The notes beneath the pieces were generated by a model. That model saw only the letters and a program-made list of their open reading frames with translations, did no database searches and had not been told where the DNA came from. From Steromphala cineraria (taxonomy: Eukaryota > Mollusca > Gastropoda > Trochida > Trochidae), in contig OU744736.1 of assembly GCA_916613615.1 (NCBI GenBank), forward strand, positions 17,247,724 through 17,311,723: 64,000 nucleotides of DNA, read 5' to 3'. The position numbers were made by a program, and so were the translations under genes. Position 1 is the stretch's first letter. Every line of letters begins with the position of its first letter. Of this stretch, positions 1 through 46,340 are shown piece after piece.

Positions 1-2448
1 TGTATCAACTTATCTCACCTTCCGGCCCGGGTATCACGTAGCACAATAAACTACACTTCAAACGCGAGGAGGAGAATAACACTTGAGACGAATCGCAAAT
101 GAAACGGGAATATACTTCGTGATTAATTTTTACTTTTGATGTATATCACCAGATATGCATATTAGACATTTAAAAGGTGTAAATGAATAATTTCTGACAC
201 AATATGACACAGAGGATTGGAATATGAGGGTTTCGTACTATTATTAGAATAGTGGTATATATTCTACATAAAACTTTTAATTCTGTTTCCGTAATGTTGA
301 ACTAAAACCATTTAGGTGAATGAAATCGATCCACCTAGATAAAGGTTGGATGTCATTTCCTACATGTTGGTTAAAATATATAAATTTAGCGATGCAACTA
401 CAATGCAAACGTTCGAAAAGCTCTATACATCATTGAACCTAAAATACACGTCTCTGATAACTTCTTCATACTCGACTGTTTAATAAAAACATTGACCTTT
501 GTAAATTAATCTTCCTCTAGATATCTCATTACATGTATATTTTTTTAAATCAAAATTATAGAAATAATTCTCACCTCCATCTATATATCTTCAAGAAAAG
601 AATAAGACCATACCCATATATAAGTTGACGTTCTGATCACATATTCCTGATTCAAAGTCATCTTTCAATACTCAAACATCATTCAAAACTGTTTTCTCTC
701 AATAACACTATTTATCAATCGTTAAGTAAATGACACATTATTTCAAATCTTATTTCAAAATAATTAAAAACCTATTTGGACAGATTTCTAAATCATACAC
801 TCTCTGATCCCCGAGCTTCCTAACCAATTGCTAAAACTGGTTGGAAATTAATCTCAATGATGTAAGAAGGAACGTATCTGAAGCTGTCTGATTGAATTAT
901 GAGAAGAAGAAGATATCAATGGTGCTTCCTGGGGGTTGGAACTTACCTGTAAGGTGAGAGACCATTGGCTGAGGGAGGTTCCCCATTATTCATAACGCCT
1001 GACAGGTGATGTATATAACAGAGTGATGACATGAGAGAACCTTGTCTAATACCTACACAACTTGTGGGTAGCAAGGATAACAGATGAATTAGTCCTACCG
1101 TGTCCATTTATTCGGGATATCTTCGTCACTGGTAAGTTCTCTATTGAAAGAGTTATCACATTTCCTTACATTCTAATCTTTGTATGTATAATGAGAAGTT
1201 GTGAAGCTTCGGTTGTAGAGAAGTGCCAAAGGCGAGCTTAATAGGAAGACGGATAATTGTTTGTATAATATTTAAGCTTCTTGTTAAACAAAAACAAAAA
1301 CATATTTAACATTTTCTTTTGAGAGAAGTTTAATTTTTGCATCGTTGAAGTAAAAGAAACCTACTTTAACAGTGAGATTCCTCTTTCCGATAAAGGAAAG
1401 AAGTTGGTTTCATTAGATAAAACCTCGTTAATCAAAGTTGCAGTTTAAAAAAAAACATTTCTACGGTTACTAAAATGAATTTGTCCTTTTATGAAATAGA
1501 TTATACATTATGAAAGTTGTACGTCAAATGTTTGCATGTTGTGCCCTTCCGGGGGCACTCGCCAATTAAGTCCTAGGTAGATTTATTAGAAATTGATGAT
1601 GTAGATCATTTCGTGTATGTATCTAGATGGCGGATAGCATAATGTTAATCCTCAGTTTCGAGTCGATGTACGGTTAATCGAGCTTAAGTAAGGAGACCTT
1701 GATTTTGACCCGAGGAAAAAATTGTTTCAGGAATGAAGCTTAATCTTCATGTCTCCTCTAAATAACTTATGTCTTTTGGCTCGAGCATTTAAAAACTTTT
1801 ACTGTCATGACGTCAAGATTTTCACTGAAATATGCTTAAAGTGAATACGAAACTTGAAAGCTTATAATAATAAATGGTAGAGAGTGAATACGAATATTTC
1901 GGCAAAATAATTGTGATTCAATGAAAATTTTAAAGAATCAGATTACACTTAGTCGCTTAAAAGACGACGAGGTTCCCCATAGAGATTGAATGAATGAATA
2001 TTGAAATGTTGACAATTTAGGAATATCAAGATAAAAAGCATTGTATAAGACAGGAACAAAATGAATTATAAATACGTGTTGATTTTAGATCTGACGAAAT
2101 ACACTTGACATTCTAAAAACACACCCAACAAAAGTTCCTATCCTATATAAAATCTAAAATGAAATTTATGAAATGAACTGAGTATGTAAAACAGAACCTT
2201 GTCGTATCCACTTAACAAAACAGAAAAACAACCAATAAAGTCATAAATACATTCAATCACGTTAAATTGCTGGCATGCTAGGTCAAGCGTTTCTCAACCA
2301 CTGTCTTGAAATTGAGAAATGTCAGCGAGAATATACTTAATATATGTTGACATCACTTCCCTTAATTTATGACCTCAGCAGTACCTCGGTGGGACCGTCA
2401 AAACAGCCTGATATATCCGCGTGAGATAGAGGTGCAGCACAACCAACC
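1..2448. other. 5' flank of the Hv1-like gene, no gene recognised
   Basis: AT-rich sequence without supportable exons. One TGACGTCA palindrome lies at 1808-1815. The last 80 bases or so must hold 5' UTR, but the transcription start and any upstream non-coding exon cannot be placed. Confidence 0.5.
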
Positions 2449-35104
<32,656 letters not shown>

Positions 35105-36061
35105 ATGCTGACATCATGTACGTGTCCTCATCCCTTCATCGTCACTTTCGTAACCAGTTAGTCTTTCATTTGAGTGTCTACTTGACGTCACACCGTACTT
35201 CCTATTTGTTGTGTTGAATGGTTGACTTCTCATAATGTGAATCTATGAATATTGTCTAGTATGAGAGAGGTGAACCCATTATGAAATTTTAAACCTTGAT
35301 TTCGAAATAATTTTAAACGCTTAAAATCCACACTCTCAAATTCATTTTGACATAGAAATGAGAGATTAATTTCAAAAGTGACAAACAACCAAAAACCATC
35401 TTATCATTTAGTAACCAGATTGTTAGATGTTTATCAATTAACGGCTATGACAACTTGGACGGGGATATGGTATGATGGGACAAATGTGATATGTAATATG
35501 TTCATCTCACGAATGTTCTGCAGTAGTTGTCAATAGGCCTGTCACGTGTGACGTATCGGTGCACGACTTTGCTTGTCAATCTGTGTCGCTTGCTTGTCAA
35601 TCTCCGGAGTCTGACAGCCATACAAAGACAGAGTTTAGACACATCACTAGTTCCATTCATCTTCTCTCTTTAACAACACGATGCCTTGACAGATCGTGTA
35701 TTATATCCATTCCATCACCCAAATTTATCATTAACTTTCTAAAGGTTGCATGGTGTTCACGTAGGCCATTTTCCTGAGTACCACGTTTTCAAAAATTTCG
35801 CCCACTTTAAAATTTGTATTGCCAAAGTAAAACAATGTATTTTGTTCATTAATCTTAAAATTAGAAACGGCTAAATGAAAAAAGTAAGGATGTGTACACA
35901 ATTTTTACTACTGCGTTTAATTGAAATCAATTGTCCTTATATCCTTCCGTTTTCATACCATCACCGTATCATCATCGCATATAGGAACCCTCCGACCAAA
36001 TGGGCCTTATTTCATGAATTTACATTGTTTATTTATCATTTGAATGTATTGCCGTAAACAA

Positions 36062-36067
36062 AATAAA
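36062..36067 (+). promoter_or_regulatory. Candidate polyadenylation signal of the Hv1-like gene
   Basis: First AATAAA seen after the stop, about 960 nt downstream, followed by a GT-rich stretch. It would give a 3' UTR of roughly 1 kb. Motif match only. Confidence 0.35.
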
Positions 36068-39000
36068 ATGTATATTGTTTGAAGGAAGGCAACTTATCTC
36101 ACCTGTTCTATGCCTTTATAGCATCTTGATCGTATGTTTGTAAAACAACCACTGTCAAAATTTCTGTACAAGAACATTTCTAGCAAAATGATAAACCAAC
36201 TTTTGACTTTTGAAAAAGAACAATCTTATCTTTTCTAGAAATGGATTTTTTTTAAATTTCGAAATGCAAAGTTTGCCTTATTTATGTGATTTAAACCCTT
36301 GGTAACAGGACGTGAAATGGTAAATTGCAAAATGGCATTCGTGTTGAAATCCTCCCTCCACGTCACGCTTCAATGATTTGTCGTTTCATGGAATTCTGTC
36401 ATTTCTGGTAGTTGTCAGAAAGTATGAATTAATATGCGAAAATTGTGATTATAATTTTTGAAACGACTTGACATCAAATAGTGTGAATTTGTGAATTTTG
36501 CAATCGTCCAGGCACTTTTCAAATGAAAGGTCGTTATTACTGTCCGTATGAAGTGAAACACTTTATAAGTGGTCAAGTGTCACATCTGGATGCAAAAAAT
36601 TGCAAATTAAATATATATATATTTATATATTCAACAAAACGAGAAATAATTTCAAATATGAATATTGCGAAAAATGATATTTAATTGCAAAACAGTTATT
36701 ACAAACGATATCTCTTACTACTGTATCTGAATTGCTTTTCTATTTGAGTGACATCTGAATATGTTGATCAGTATTATAATATATGTCTTGTCATCTGATT
36801 TATGTAACCGACAAATTGTAATGATTGATGTGTGTGTTTATGATGTAACAGAGGTGAGCATTTGCATGACGTCACCGCCTCACTAACTTCATCGACTTAA
36901 CTAATGATCGGTTAATCTGTGCTTTGTAATTACAAAAATTCAGGCCCTTTAATTTACTTATTGGTGTATTTGATAGTTACAAGCGAAATAAGTTTCTTTC
37001 AATGTAAAATTTAGAGTAAATAACGTTTGTTTGAAGAAAAAACAAACCACAGTGCAACAATAATATTGCTTTAAGATAATAGTATATAACTATTACATAC
37101 CATTTATCGCTGTAACAACAAATATCATTGATATTGTTTTGGTAACAATTTTTGCTTCATTTCGTTAAAGGTGTTTACATTATTTTGTTGTAGCAAATTT
37201 ACATCCTTACATATGAAATTTGAATTCCAAAAGTGATATAATTTTCCATTATGAATGTTTGAGGATATATAAGTCAAATAGTTTACATGCTCAAACTCGG
37301 CACTTAACACAATAGTGAAGTTATTACAAAATAAGAAATTCTTTCTGATTTGATTCCCCCTGGTTACGTTAATACAACAATCAATAGTACTTAAACCGTC
37401 ATGCACCATTAGTTTGGACCACTTTTCCTTCTTTGCCACGTATATGAGCATAACTTCTTATGCCAAACCTCTTATGTTGAACGTTAGGTTTTAATGAGGT
37501 ATTATTTGATTAATATATGCATAATGTAGGATATAACGTTATTCATATTTAATAATTTATGTAAAATATGTAGATGTTTGTATATTACGGGTCTGATTTG
37601 TAAATAACTACGCTTAAAGATAATTATGAGAGAGCGACAATCGCGATTTAACGATTGTATCAGAAAAAAATGATTTTAAAGGACAATCCCCTTAAACAGT
37701 ACTTTACTCTCGAGATTGCAATTTTCGTCTTTCAAACATTCATTACTAAGAACATGTTGTGACATAAATGCTGATGTTCTTATTTGTTCAGTTCTGTGTA
37801 TAACTTGACTGAATTGTGTCTTGGTTGTTGTTTTCAAATAGAAGAACGAAAAACATGCATATTTATGATGTATATAACTGCATGTTCATTCATGTTTATC
37901 TTTCTATGAAAATATAACGTAAATCGATTGTCCAGTTATGTTCCAATTTGTGATCATACGACATTGAATGTGCTGACCATTAGAATGGCTTTTGAAGGAA
38001 ATCATAACAATTTCATTTTGCCGTTATCTTGAACCATGTAGTTTTGATAAATGGGTTCATAACATAGCCTGGGCTTTCTGATATCAGCCAAGATGTTAAG
38101 AGGTTGAGTCCAGGCTGACAATAATGAAAAAATGGTTTAATTACTAATTTAAGTAAGCTGTGAAATGACAGTTCAAAAATATCGAAGCATTAACATGATC
38201 GTTCAAGACTCGTCTATTAATAAAGATAATAAACTTCGGAACTCTTCCGAATAAGTTTTTATGATTTCCTGATAGAGTGATATACATAGGGGATTTCTAT
38301 GGACGTGTTCATGAGCATACTTTCATCGTTCAGACAAATCTTTTATTCTTGGACATTCCACGGTTTCAATACTCCATGTGTCCATTTCGCAAGCACTGTA
38401 AATACCATACAGCTGTGACGTTATAGCCTCTGACGTCACGGATTACTCAGATTCAGGTCTTCCCTTTCGTATTTATATCATGCCTTCATTGCATACCCAT
38501 GTTTGTAAATAGTTATCAACTATGCAACTAGCACCTATGCGCTGTGAGTTTGTGTTAACTAAACATGACTTGTTGTTGTTAACCTACATAACGAATAAAA
38601 CGTTTCATACAAAATATATTATCTTTTTATTGTTTCATATATTTCACTGCTTCTTGATCCTTGTGTATTATTTTCAGAGGATAGTATATTGAAAGTGGTA
38701 ATATATTGATAATCACGCGAGTGTCCATAACATAATATTATTAATGATGGAAATGCATAACGTTCAATTTACCACCGAAGTATGGAATTCGCAGAAAACA
38801 ATAAAACTTCGGTTTTCATAGTTGTAATACCTCGATACTTCACAAATTGATAACTAGATCAATGTTTCCTTTGGCGTTTATATAAGTGTTTATATTTTAT
38901 TTTTTTAAACTTAAAATATTTTTCGCTTAAACTTCAAAAATGCAAAAATATAAGTGGTAATTGTTTTTCACATTACTAGTGTTCAGTAACAATAATGAAC

Positions 39001-39344
39001 AAATGGAAAAGATATTGCAATTGGCGGTTATATTCATTAAAAAAAACACACATAGCTCTAACGAAAATTTGTCCAGTTTTCGTTTTTAAAATTTTCCTAA
39101 TTGAATATAGAGTTCAATAAGGTGAAATTATTTTTGCATTTCGATCATATTTTTGCACTTGGCTTAACGCATGATTCATACAAATCCATTATATAGACTT
39201 TTACTATAAGAGGAGCTCAGAATTTCTCTTTTAAATATGAATGCAACATATATTGTCCTGACAGCTTACTTTCCATTACTTGATACACCTTTCCGTAGTC
39301 GTAGAAGAGAGTCATATATCAAGTTAAAACTTTGTGTGACCAGT

Positions 39345-39708
39345 TTAAAGGGGCAGTAGCACGTTTTTAGGGGGAATATAAGGTGATGTCAGGAATATGA
39401 AAATAAATAGTTCCAATTGAAAGACAATGTATTCAAACTAAACGAAGCAGTAATAATTCAAATATATAACGTAAAGTTCAGCCATGAGATTCATTTTTCT
39501 TACAAAAATGAATTAAAGGTGTTCACACAAAAATGGCCGCCAATGGATTTTATGTGAAGCCTCATACTTTGTCCTCTGACTATGGGTGATTGGCTTGTGC
39601 AATGAGATTGTTGACACTGATAATATGATACATTTAGCATTTACTTACAATTATAAGTGAAATATTTAAAATGTAAAATTATCAAAAAACGTGCTACTGC
39701 CCCTTTAA
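39345..39708. mobile_element. TTAA-flanked MITE family 1, copy B (364 bp)
   Basis: TTAA at 39345-39348 and 39705-39708, with termini AGGGGCAGTAGCACG and its exact inverse. Internal sequence matches copy A in the opposite orientation. Confidence 0.82.
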
Positions 39709-39830
39709 ACACGAACATATTTTAATCATTCGAGTTAGGGAATGGTTTGGCGTAGCTTAACAGGCATAACCTTATTTTGATACCTTTTTGATTTGATTTA
39801 AGATTGACAAATGCAGTTTACTTTCATGAG

Positions 39831-40040
39831 ATGGCGTAGCTCAATTGGTAGAGTGTCTGCTCGTCACTGGATTCGATTCCAGGTCGCGTCAAACCTAAAG
39901 ACAGGTAAAAAGAGGGAGTTGTTGCTTCTTGTTTGACACTCGGCATTACAAGGACTGAACAGCGCATGTACTGCCGGGTGCTTCAGGCACGAAAAGAATA
40001 TCCATGTACTTTTACTAAGGACATCAAAGGGTTTTTTTCA
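39831..40040 (+). repeat. tRNA-derived SINE-like fragment
   Basis: Begins with a tRNA-like head: tagctcaattggtagag (box A) and ggattcgattcc (box B), about 61 nt. It is too short for a tRNA and lacks a normal anticodon arm. A GC-richer tail with tgccgggtgcttcaggcac follows. Read as a SINE head with internal Pol III promoter boxes, not as a working tRNA. Confidence 0.6.
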
Positions 40041-40487
40041 TAATTCTTTTTCACGAATTCTTTAAGTACATGTATGCATTTACTTTACGTAAAACATTTG
40101 TTTAAACGTTTCTGAGTGAATGGCCTGATTCTAGTTAGAAAAATATGGTAATATATTATCTTGTGATATCTGTAATCCTTAGACCTGTGGACAGTTTTGT
40201 TTTACGATCAAGAAAATATAACGCTTACACGTGGTTGCTACTTTACTTAGATAAAAAGGTATTTGTTTGTGATGAAATCGGTCGTGTACTTTACATAGAC
40301 GTTGTAACTTACATCATTGTGACACTTATGGAAAGATTTATGGCCTCTTCAGACTCAACAATGTTCAAAAATAACTACATATGACAAATGTCCACTCAGA
40401 AATGAAGGTCGAGATTTAAAAGGATTTACAAGTGCTTTGTGAACAGCGAAATTGTTTTTTTTCTTCAAATTAATCTTTACTGGTTTT

Positions 40488-40544
40488 ATTGTCTCCCCCC
40501 TAAGTGCCGACGGATGAATCACCGGTAGGTGTCGGGAGACAAAT
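40488..40544. repeat. Short hairpin with TTGTCTCCC arms
   Basis: TTGTCTCCC at the left and GGGAGACAA at the right enclose a short GC-rich loop with an inner accggt palindrome. Confidence 0.5.
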
Positions 40545-41537
40545 TGTTACAACAACAAATTAACCTCTTAATTTTAATAGATTTAGATAAAGTTATCAAT
40601 TTACGGTACATTTACATGGTAAATTTTTTTGAATTTTTAGCCTTTGGAATAAATGTAGCGTTTTAATGTTCTACACTACATATATCATTGTATCTTTCAA
40701 TATCAACGTTCACTTATATATCTAACTTTGTCATATATTAGTTTATAGAAGTTTCCTTTTTTATTGTTTGCCTTTATGTAACTTGCTATAATTCTACATA
40801 CCAAAAATGACTTTAAAAAACGTTCTTGATTTGATGAATGTGATATAATATGGAAAATATATAGAAAAAAGAATGGAGACACTTGAAGTTTGGTAGAGTC
40901 AAATTTGCTAATCGTTAAAACCGGTCTTATTTTATCGAAAATCTGACAAAGCATCATCTTAATGTTTATCGATAAAGTAGAGTGATAACATAAAGATATT
41001 AAGTGGCGATCTTTGAACAAAATCGATCCATGATCCACAAATCGTTAGTGTAGAAATTTATCTTCTACTGAGTTGGGGTTATTTTTAGATAATTATAGTA
41101 AATTTCGTGTTAATGGGGCTAGTAAGGCTTGTGAACACATCGACGAATGATGTCAGAGCGTCACTGAAACTGATAATGTTGATAAAGATGATACATTTAA
41201 GGTTGCATAGCACGTTTTTAGGGGTTATATAAATTGAGGTGTTATTTTGAATCCCCTAAATCACACATATATTTCCTTAATGTAATTAATGCACTGAAAG
41301 TACACAACTCTTTATATCAATTGTTATTTGTAAAGAAAACGTGGTTTGTTCTATTGCATAGTTATGACGTGAGTGTGCGTTCTTATTGCATTAAAATGGT
41401 CTGATTAATCTCGACAACAATGTCGTTAACAATTCAAGGATTACCGAACAAAGCCCTAAGGTTCCCGATTCAAAAAGTGGTGAAACAATACGCTTTGTCA
41501 GTTTAGGGTGGCAAGTGCAATAGCATATTTCACTGAA

Positions 41538-41795
41538 ATTAGCTGAATTCACTCTTTGACAATCCACTATATGTAACCAGTTTAAGCTTTGCATTTTCAA
41601 AGTGCTCAAGCATGTGTAATTTTGAACTATTTCTTCACAATTAATGGAACTAATTGAGCAATAAATTAGCTGAATTCACTCTTTGACAATCTACTATATA
41701 TAACTAGTTTCAGCTTAAGTTGCATTTTCAAAGTGCTCAAGCATCTGTAATTTTGAATTATTTCTTCACAATTAATTGAACTAATTGAGCAATAA
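41538..41795. repeat. Two-copy tandem duplication, period 127 bp
   Basis: The block from attagctgaattcactcttt to ttgagcaataa occurs at 41538 and again directly after it at 41665, with a few small differences. Confidence 0.9.
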
Positions 41796-43412
41796 ACCGG
41801 TCCCTACTGCATAAATACACAACATAAAGTTATTGATTCTGTCTGATTAGTTATTAAGAAATAATTATGTCTTGCTAGTCAGATGAGTGGGTTTTTATGA
41901 TTTTATGAACGCTTCGTTCAGGATAGAATAGTAAATCCGCCTTATCTTTTCACTAGAGTCAGGTTAATGTTATAACACTTCTCTGGCAGAGGTGATATCA
42001 GATATCATTAAAAAGACAAATTGTAAGAACTACTTACGTTATTCTTGACTTTGCCTAAGCTAGTTTTTGTACTTGAGTGATGACATTTCTGTCGTGGTAA
42101 TTTCAATGAAATTGAATACAGAACAGAACTCATGCACAGGAAATCCATTCGTGAAATTCTACCTTACCATAGCATGCGTTTGATTATATATTTAGTTGTT
42201 CTAGCAGATTTATAAACAACATTAATTTTTAGAAAATGATCGAATTTATGTTATTGCTTATGATCACCAACGAATAAACATAATCCTTTTATGTCGTTCA
42301 TGGTCATTGAGTGCACGTGTAGACCTATCATGTTGATGTTGGAATGAACATGATGAACTTATCTTATCATTCATCAAATATATTCCAATATTTAGACATA
42401 TTAGTTATTTTGTTGACACTTTAATCCGACAGATGTCAATAGACAAAACTGATGTACTAAAATTAATGAGCTAGCACAGGTTCGCTGCATCAGTAAGGTA
42501 AACACGTTCAGTAGGCCTATATTGCTAACATTTATATTCAATTCAGCTCTTTATTCTGATAAAACCAAGAGCATATTAACAGGTCTTGGGATTTATTGTT
42601 GATATGATTTTCTGAAATTTGATGTATTTGGAAAATTCGTTAGAGAGCAAGGTAATTATTGTTTCCTGAAGTTGTTGAAGTATATATCCCCCTATTTAAA
42701 AACAATGTAATATCATTGGTCCGGGGCCTTGTATAATGAACAGATACGTCTATCTTGTTGTGTAACTGTTGTAATCTTTAATCTCAAATCTCACAATAAC
42801 AAAAATGCTATTCCAAGTTACATGTTTCATCATGGTAGTGTAATAACCACGGGGTGTAGGTTTTTTCGTAGACAGAAATATCGGTGGGTTCATTTGAAAA
42901 AAAGGGATGGGCAATAAAAATACATTGAAATTACAATAACAAACTTTAAACATAGCTTATAATGAACTGTCATATTATCTAAAAATTCAATGTTAAAAAG
43001 TATCCAGTAAGTTTATTGATTATGATGATCGCGTATTGATACAATGTTATAATAAAGTAAGCCGATACCGATACAATTCTAATATTTCAATTTCTTATGT
43101 TTATCATATGTTAAATTGATGTTTTAATATGTAAGATTGGGTTTCAAAACGTTATTTATGTTTTCATAAATGAAAGAAGAAGAAATAATAATTTATTATT
43201 GTGTCACCAGATTTGTACTTTGCATTAGATCTAGTAAGAAACGATAAAACATTTTAAACAGCAAAAGCATTTATATATCCTAATGAAAAGGTACTTATAT
43301 CTGGAATAGCGATATTAAACTGCATAATGTTATAAGAAGACTAGATATTTGTTTGTTTTCGTTTGTTCTATATCAATCCAAAATATTTTTATGATAAAAT
43401 TCCAAAATATGT

Positions 43413-43589
43413 AATAGTTACCGACTGAGACCGAGGTGTTCAAGTTAGATGAACCCTCGCGCACGTGAATCATGAACGCCGAGGCCGTTAGGCCGTTAGG
43501 CCGAGGTGTTCATGAATCACGTGCGCGAGGGTTCATCTAACTTGAACCCGAGGTCGAGGCCGAGGTCGAGGTCGAGGTCGGTAACTATT
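43413..43589. mobile_element. 177-bp GC-rich foldback element
   Basis: Outer arms AATAGTTACCGA and its inverse TCGGTAACTATT. Inner 40-bp arms at 43438-43477 and 43508-43547 pair with about one mismatch and contain cctcgcgcacgtg. The loop has ggccgttaggccgttaggcc. The right side carries a (GAGGTC)n run. Strongly GC-rich against AT-rich flanks. Likely a foldback or MITE-type element; family not identified. Confidence 0.75.
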
Positions 43590-43969
43590 TTACACACTAG
43601 CTCAACGCTATATTAATCCATTTTCAACATACAATCAGTTTTGATAATACTGAAAGCATAACTTTATTATATATAATGAGAAGGTGAAACATCTACTCTA
43701 ATTTGAGAAACAATGTCTATTTCAAATAGCTGACATTGGCATGAGCCTCTCGTGCTGCACGTGCAATCCGTGCGGGACCGTACAAGCTACCATGAACGAT
43801 GAATATAAAACAAATAACAAAAAAATTAATTTTATATGAATATACATATTTGGTACCAATGAAATGAATTATCAAATATATAAACAATCATTCACGGTGA
43901 TGTTTAATCTCAGGAAAAAATTTACATTTAATCATGAGGTCATGAAAAACATCCTGTATTTTCAACCGA

Positions 43970-44046
43970 CCTCCGTGGTCTAATGGATAAGTCAGTGAGC
44001 TTGAAATCAAGAGGTCACACGTTCGAACCTATGCTTGGAGTGCAAA
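43970..44046 (+). repeat. tRNA-like SINE head
   Basis: gacctccgtggtctaatgga followed by acgttcgaacc resembles box A and box B of an Arg-type tRNA, but the anticodon arm does not fold in standard form (cttgaaatcaag is self-complementary). Probably a SINE or tRNA pseudogene. Confidence 0.5.
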
Positions 44047-44151
44047 GTTTGTAAATGACTTGTGTTGGTAAATTGCAATTTTAGTGATTTGCAAAGCAAA
44101 AATTTAATTTAAATAAATTTCGGAAATCAAATTATCATCTATTCACATCAG

Positions 44152-44222
44152 GTGTTCATGGCAATAGCGGGTTTTCATCATGAACACCCGCTTTGTATGA
44201 TGAACACCTTGGCACGTACGCG
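44152..44222. repeat. Nested hairpins with GGTGTTCAT arms
   Basis: ggtgttcat and atgaacacc enclose a second pair (agcgggt / acccgct). The gtgttcatga words recall the loop-proximal part of the foldback element at 43413. Confidence 0.5.
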
Positions 44223-44782
44223 TGCATTGCACAGACAATATGAGTAAGTATTAAAAATGAATAAACGAACAAAACAAAGGAGCAAGTGTGTAAGATTGTG
44301 GAATCGAACTCTTACTCAGTCAACAACAGCTGCAAACTCAAAATCGAGGGATTAGGTGAGAAATCAGAGTAACCTCCCTTGGTTGGGAAACGAGGGCGTT
44401 GATCGCATTTGTTGTTCTGACTCCAAGCGCGACATTATCAGCAGATTGTCCTATCAGTATTTGTAATCTATCACTCATCACACCACTATGGCATAAGCAA
44501 CACAGCCACATATCGATCAACTCGTATTTATGGTAAGTCTTATGATCACACTCACATAATGATAATACTGAGTTTACTGCCGGCTTGTAAGACTTTGTCA
44601 GTTTGGAATGTGACATTGTCAGCATGGTAACCGGTAAGTGCCCCGGTAACCGGTTAGAAAATTTGGGGTTTTTTTTGTCATCAATTCTGTGTGGAGGGTT
44701 ACAATTTATTAACGTTTTTGATGATATTTTGAATCTTAAAATTACAATTTTGAAATTGTGTTACACAACTCCAGATAACTTT

Positions 44783-46080
44783 TTAAGGGATAGTAGCACG
44801 ACTTTTTGAAAATTTTACATCTTCAATTTTTCACTGACAATTATATGTTAAAGATGCTATATCATACTTGAAATATTTTAAAAAGTATTTTTAATGTATA
44901 CATTGTATTTTTAGAAAACTTTTGCGACCAACCTTGAGAAAATCGGACCAAAATTCATCAAATAGGAGATAATTTACCAAAAAATACCGAACAGCAGTCG
45001 ACATAAGGGCGAATCAAGTGTGGCCATTTCACAACTTCTGGTTTCTAAATGTACGCTTGAAAACCGTCTTTGTCGCGCTCAATTAGATTTTATATTCTTT
45101 TTCTCCGAATTAGGTATTCATTGCTGTCAAAGTTGATACCCATCGAACGCAAAATTTTACGGTAGTTGAGACACGGTGTAAATCCTACAAGCATAATGAT
45201 TACGTCACCAAAAGCGGGTTCGTTAAATGACATGCCCTTTCTACGAGGGTTACTGTGCTTGAAACGTCGAAATAAGTATGATTGTTGATTAAACAATCTA
45301 AATATGATATCAAAATTTCAACGAAAGATTGTTCTACAAAGTGATGTATTTCATTTCTCAATAGCTAAGTTTCATCCTGAACCGCTTGCAAGTATGATAC
45401 AGCATCTTTAATGCTAATTGTATTATTTTGATATTTTAAGAAAATTCATTGCACAAACCAATCATCCATAGTCAAAGAACAAATTATGAAGATTCACATA
45501 CTGGCTGGCGAACAGTTATCGCTGTTTTTGTAGACGTTTTCATTTCTAATATCAAAACGCATCATCAAATTTGGTAAATATTCTACATAATACTTGAATA
45601 GGGATCGTTTTGCCATGAAATAAATGTTTCAATCATAAATTGTTTTCTATTGCCCTACGGCCGCTAAAAATAACAACAGACCGATATTGACTTTCGTAGC
45701 ACCTTAGCGTAACAGTTATCACCAACATATGGTATCCGTTCACAAAATTTGAATGAACTTTCGAATTCTTGCAAATTTTCAGTGGCAGTACTGACATATA
45801 TCCTATTAAAGAAGACTTATCTTTATCTATCAATCTGATTTGATTTCCCCCGAAAGCCAAAGTGACAGACTGTCAGTGACAAGCACCCGACTCTTAGCTT
45901 TCGTGGATCAAATTTTTTATTTTGTCATACTGTTGAGGTATTGCATGGCTGAACTTTACATTATATATTTGATTTATTACTGCTTCATTGAGTTTTAATA
46001 CTTTGTCTTTCGAACCATTTATATTCATTTTTCTGACATCACCTAAGGCTTATTAATATTCCGTGCTTCTCTCCCTTTAA
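44783..46080. mobile_element. MITE family 1, copy D, interrupted by insertions
   Basis: TTAA at 44783-44786 and 46077-46080. The left end (gggatagtagcacg) and right part (caatcatccatagtc, then gcatggctgaactttac, then ctccctttaa) match copies A and B. A second element sits at 44848-45411. About 370 bp more, between roughly 45500 and 45935, is also absent from other copies and not identified. Confidence 0.7.
44848..45411. mobile_element. TTAA-flanked MITE family 2, nested in family 1
   Basis: TTAA at 44848-44851 and 45408-45411, with inverted ends AGATGCTATATCATACTTG and CAAGTATGATACAGCATCT. Intact family 1 copies have a single TTAA at this place (gTTAATGCTAA), so the empty site is visible. 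A partial copy in the other orientation lies at about 48926. Confidence 0.8.
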
Positions 46081-46340
46081 CAGCTAAAACGGGATACAAT
46101 AAGGGTATTTACTCCAGTGTTTGAATATGTGTGGGTAATTACATATTTTGAGGAGTAAGCTGAATTTTTTTACTCCCAGTAATTTGAGGAATTGAGAACT
46201 TTTACTTTTAGTTTCTAATCCTTAGTGGGTTATCAACACGACTTATATATTTCAAATACAAATACCTTTATATTGACCTTTATGATTCAGTGTAAATGTT
46301 TATTATTATTTTCATATTTTTGTACAACTGAATGTAATCA

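Noticed and set aside
39831..39891. Functional tRNA gene
   Set aside because: Box A and box B are present but the sequence is about 12 nt too short and has no proper anticodon arm; treated as a SINE head.
43970..44046. Functional tRNA-Ser or tRNA-Arg
   Set aside because: The anticodon stem does not pair in the standard frame.
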